Below, piece after piece: positions 61,037 to 64,000 of a stretch of DNA of 64,000 bases. Positions within the stretch are counted from its first letter, which is position 1, and every line of letters starts with the position of its first letter. The stretch lies in assembly GCA_905221615.1 (NCBI GenBank), contig CAJNDT010004669.1:248001-312000 (forward strand), given 5' to 3'. This DNA comes from Symbiodinium sp. CCMP2592. Lineage: Eukaryota > Sar > Dinophyceae > Suessiales > Symbiodiniaceae. The notes under the pieces are model-generated. The model searched no databases and was not told the DNA's origin. It saw only the letters and a list, made by a program, of their open reading frames with translations. The position numbers and the translations under genes are program-made.

Positions 61037-64000
61037 TATTAATATTAACATATATACGCGTACGTTCTTATAAGTGTAGCCTTGGAGGGAGAAGGGGAGA
61101 AGGGAGGGAGGTGGGAGGGAGTGGGGTGGGGGGGGGGGGGGGAGGGGGGGGGGGGGGGGGGGGCTTGGGTGGCATCAGGATCCTTCGCCAGCTCCTGCCG
61201 ATCATCAAGACGACGGCACTCGTCCGGATGCAGATGGTACGGGCGGTCCTGATGAGGCAGAAGTAGATGGCATGTTTGCGGATGATCTTGACAATGGCGA
61301 TGGAGACAAGCAGCAGGACGAGGAGGAGTATTAGTCGTAGTATGAGTCATTATTCATATTGTCATATTATCATCGATCGATAGCAGATTGGTACTTGATT
61401 CATTGATAAATGATAAATGATAAATGATATTTGATATTGATATTGATTAATATTGATGTAAATGTAAATTATCAATTGATATGATAATTATGATAACTGA
61501 CTAATTGTCACAGTGACAAAGGATAGTGCCAGCGTGACAGTTGGCAGTTGGCGTCATTTCGCCAGTAGTCCGTAGATAGATGCAGGTATGCTCGTTGAAA
61601 TGCCTAGAGTCCAGCCTAGAGTCTAGGGCCTAGAGCCTAGAGTCTCTAGAGAGTCTAGTTTAGATATCAGTTACGTTAAGTTAGATTTGAGGTTTTTTTT
61701 TCGACATGGTTTAGATTATAGAGACCTGAGACTCAGGTGCGGATTAGCAGACTTAGTACTTACAATTCCGTTGGTGACTTTCAAGTTTCAAGTTTCAAGC
61801 TAGCAGCTCCAATATTGAATATTGAACCACCAACCATGATCATTAGATCGTGCGCTGGTTTCTGGTGCTGGGTCCAGGTCCTAAACCTGAACCTATTTAT
61901 CCGATCTGTCGCTACAACGAAACGAAGCCTAACTAAGCACAGAAACTCAATTAAATTATGTCAGTCTGTTGTGAACGAAACTAACCGAACGATCTCCGCA
62001 GGATGACGCTGAGAGCGACGTCTATGAAGGCGTGTACGCGGCGTACGCAGGTCCGCCGGATCCACACAGCTACCCTCGCATCGTGAATGTGCTTGGCAGT
62101 TCTGCCAAAGATGCTCGGACAGATAGATCATTATGTCACCTCATGTCAGATTTTCCAGGAAACCTTCTGCTTGGGACTTCGTTGTTTTACATTCATAAGT
62201 TGTTCGCCTTTACACTTTCCACTTTCCACTGCACTGTACTGCGTGCTCAGCTCCCATGTGGTGATCGCTGTACTGGCAGCATACAAGAATGCTTGAACAA
62301 TAAATATACCGGGACTCCTGGCGAAGATGTCTAGAGTCAGAGTCTAGAATCTAGAGTCTAGAGTGAGTCTAAGAGTCTAAAACAGTACGCGCTAAGCCCG
62401 CTCGATTGATCAGGTCATAACTAGTGCAACTAATCCCTAGACTCCAAACTCTATTCTACTTCTATACCCTAAGCCCTAAGCCTAAGCCAGGTAATGTTCC
62501 AGAACCTCTTGGCGGCCATGCCGGATATGCCGTCACGAATCCGGGCGTTGCCTCCGGATTTGGGGATTGGCGATTGCTTCACCGGAGTGGGCACCTGCTC
62601 CATGGTCCTCACAGCAGCATTCAAGGAACTACAACGACGGCTGCCGGCGGATTGCACTGAACACATTGAGGCACCCTTCAGCTTAAACTTAAACTGCCTA
62701 TCGAGTCCAATCGATTATTTACCGATGGTATGACTCGGTATGACTTATGGTGCTTTGCGCACGATGACTGCATTGCAATTTCGAAGTGGCAAACTCCAAA
62801 GCCCATATGGCTTTAACTTTAACGCTGACTTTTTGGAGTCTTGCATTTCTATTTATCTAGTTTACAATCTATACTCGAAAATTGAAAAGGATATCACCCA
62901 CACCACGACCAGGGGTCTCAGATTAAGTCCCAATGTAGTTTCAAGTAGCTAGTTAAACTACGCTAAGATAGGAAGTTAAGAATTACTAGATGAAAAGAAT
63001 GAGTACACGATTCCAGTGGATCGGAATAAGAGAATAACTAAGTTTATATGACATTCAGTAAATCATGAGACGCGTGAATGTGCAACTCAGTGTGTGTGGG
63101 GGGGGGGGGGGGGTAGTTTGATAATCTTATCGAATCCAATATATGCGTATGTACTCAGGTCCATAACAGATGCATATAATATACTTTAATATACGTCTGT
63201 TTTATGTGTTTTACTATTAGTAGTAGTAGCAATCCACACGCTTGACAGCACCAGCCTACTTCATGTAGCTTTTTGTTTCGTAGCACGAGAGGACTTAGCA
63301 TACCTGCTTGTGCCTTTGCGGGAAGGTGATGCATCATTTCATGGCAGAGAACGTCCCGTGGAAGCAGAAATTTCTGCAGTCCGGCATCCTGACGGAATCC
63401 TCATTGCCGGAGCAAGAGACATGTCTATTCAGCGACGCTTGCACAATGACCACCGAAGAGCGTGTGTGTGTTCGCCACGAGGCATGCTGTGACTCTTGGG
63501 CTAAATTTCTTTACTTCTACCTTATATGACGTAGGAATCCAGTCAGTTGCCACACCTCTCCTTTGTGATGCATGAAACCTACCTACTGCCAAGGATCTCC
63601 CCGAAACGTTATGGTTTTTCAACGGTGGCTTCTCGTGCAGATCGTTCAGTCGCCTGCACCCGGATGCCAAGAACATGAAAACAGCCATGAAGGATGACAA
63701 CCAGGACATCCCGGACTTTCAACTTTCAAGTTTAACGAATCATGAATGAATCATGATGAATCTGTTTGGTGTTGTAAGTTAAGTTGTAAGTGTTGTAACA
63801 TGTTGTAACAGTGTAACAGTAGCAGTGTTGTAGTAAGTATTTGTAAACTTGTAAACTTATAAAGCTTGTCTACAGTCGGTTATGGTATGTCAAGTTTTGT
63901 CAGTCATGTCTCACTTGTTGCATGGTTGAAGTTGAAACTACTAATGTGGACGGTACCGGCAACGGTTACGTTTATGTATGTCGAGCCAAGGCCATATATT
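59210..64000 (+). CDS. Methyltransferase-like gene, 5' part (runs off the window)
   Basis: Exons at 59210-59431, 60003-60782, 61179-61331, 62002-62095, 62490-62690, 63308-63500 and 63641-63715. The first starts with ATG right after CAG, so it may be the true start. The N-terminal part is basic and Ala/Lys/Pro-rich, then acidic and low-complexity. The last three exons carry, in order, a glycine-rich FTGVGTC loop, an acidic AENVPWKQKFL strand end and a FSDAC strand end, the order of SAM-binding motifs I, II and III of Rossmann-fold methyltransferases; F-x-G-x-G is the form typical of cytosine-C5 enzymes. The catalytic PC motif and the ENV motif of C5 enzymes would lie beyond 64000, so activity and target cannot be judged. 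Confidence 0.55.
59475..60002. repeat. Intron with G-run and TCTTGAG / CTAGA repeats
   Basis: A run of G at 59486-59502, TCTTGAGTC repeats at 59728-59765 and GATTCTAGA / TCTAACTC repeats at 59932-59998. No exon seen. Confidence 0.65.
60003..60785 (+). CDS. Long low-complexity acidic exon with internal duplication
   Basis: Opens after TTCTAG at 60002 and runs to TGA 60783. Two copies of an APQPS..ASS..A.ASH.SGP unit lie about 40 residues apart. An acidic, Thr/Met/Gln-rich part follows (ETLLLELEAELGLDLEGTSC, IEAMETQPMETQTDQAPSSI). Repeats of EQTSD and METQ suggest slippage expansion. Composition is that of a disordered linker. Confidence 0.6.
   Translation: MLHPATSLSKPLQGTSSAPASTPQPSHLASSSTASAASHQSGPSTTTTTVGPDPTLAHASAPQPSLPASSLVAPAASHASGPDTDAGMAADVNPLTPQTQETLLLELEAELGLDLEGTSCDKAQLGDGSATAEHVGTNVVEPSDDNRQTAGTTQIEAMETQPMETQTDQAPSSITAQEDTAMMIGEGETVDQTSDSKAQGDLAMNTAAMMEEKTEAVEQTSDMNSREGQTDSAAMAATTATTPMAVTQAATHEEPVDTRT
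61179..62095 (+). CDS. Two acidic exons
   Basis: 61179-61331 follows GCATCAG (and a G-run at 61120-61163) and reads DPSPAPADHQDDGTRPDADG, EVDGMFADDLDNGDGDKQQD, stop TAG 61332. 62002-62095 follows CCGCAG and reads DDAESDVYEGVYAAYAGPPD then PHSYPRIVNVLG. The acidic end of one and acidic start of the other suit direct joining. About 670 nt of AT-rich intron between them has CTAGAGT repeats at 61605-61650. Confidence 0.6.
62490..63715 (+). CDS. Methyltransferase-like exons (motifs I-III)
   Basis: 62490-62690 after GCCAG: VMFQNLLAAMPDMPSRIRAL then PDLGIGDCFTGVGTCSMVLT and AAFKELQRRLP; the F-T-G-V-G-T loop is motif I. 63308-63500: MHHFMAENVPWKQKFLQS, CLFSDACTMTTEERVCVRHE, ACCD; Glu of AEN is motif II, Asp of FSDA motif III. 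63641-63715 after CGTGCAG: SFSRLHPDAKNMKTAMKDDN. The Cys/His cluster CVRHEACC may bind zinc. Family assignment is by motif order only. Confidence 0.55.
62700..63300. other. Intron with a 17-19 nt G-run
   Basis: A run of G at 63098-63114 after a GTGTGTG tract; AT-rich otherwise. No exon seen. Confidence 0.6.

Noticed and set aside
1-64000. tRNA, rRNA, snRNA or dinoflagellate spliced-leader genes
   Set aside because: I looked for cloverleaf, rRNA and the conserved spliced-leader words by eye and found none; a covariance-model search would be decisive.
1-64000. Promoters and polyadenylation signals
   Set aside because: No TATA-type box or AATAAA placed consistently with gene ends is seen; dinoflagellates usually lack them, so none was called.

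Overview
This window looks like nuclear DNA of a dinoflagellate, probably a free-living or symbiotic core species. Four things point there. Coding sequence is cut into many small exons. The 5' splice sites are a mixture of GT, GC and GA, while every 3' site is AG, usually followed by G. Every gene I can support is on the + strand. Short inverted-repeat elements and CCCTAAA (telomere-type) repeats sit inside introns. A run of exactly 100 N at 44310-44409 shows that this is a scaffold, so order across it is inferred.

Region 1 (1-18.3 kb, GC-rich) is one long gene. By hand I joined 43 exons (245-18252) that keep one reading frame through 42 introns, giving about 1,115 residues and a stop. The first ~70% is a string of about 15 RCC1-type propeller blades; the last ~250 residues are a C-terminal region I do not recognise. 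The introns carry three families of short terminal-inverted-repeat elements, and two introns are almost nothing but one such element. Region 2 (18.3-20.2 kb) holds a further such element and a composite repeat block: a 20-bp inverted repeat enclosing translated 204-bp tandem repeats and a 43-bp tandem array. Region 3 (20.7-25.3 kb) holds scattered exons of a second + strand gene of unknown function.

At 25-27 kb come simple repeats (alternating CG/TG, a run of 97 G, a GAGAGT array). Beyond them the DNA is AT-richer, introns are longer and a new repeat appears (CTAGAGT and its complement). Region 4 (27.2-43.9 kb) holds exons that together look like a DDE-type transposase: an acidic FDE-type exon, a CDDATAN-type exon followed by a Cys/His-containing segment, an HHC..CC exon, a helical C-terminal exon with a candidate third acid, and a final HMG-box-like exon. 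Region 5 (44.7-58.8 kb, after the gap) holds a gene made of mostly helical modules, roughly one per exon. Region 6 (59.2 kb to the window end) starts with a Lys/Ala-rich exon, passes through low-complexity acidic exons and ends in exons with the first motifs of an S-adenosylmethionine methyltransferase, related at least loosely to cytosine-C5 methyltransferases. It runs off the window.

From memory (not checked), the exon types in regions 4-6 resemble a large, poorly described family of multi-exon proteins that is very abundant in dinoflagellate genomes. The transposase-like, helical and methyltransferase-like genes may form one giant mobile element or one recurrent gene cassette. That is inference.
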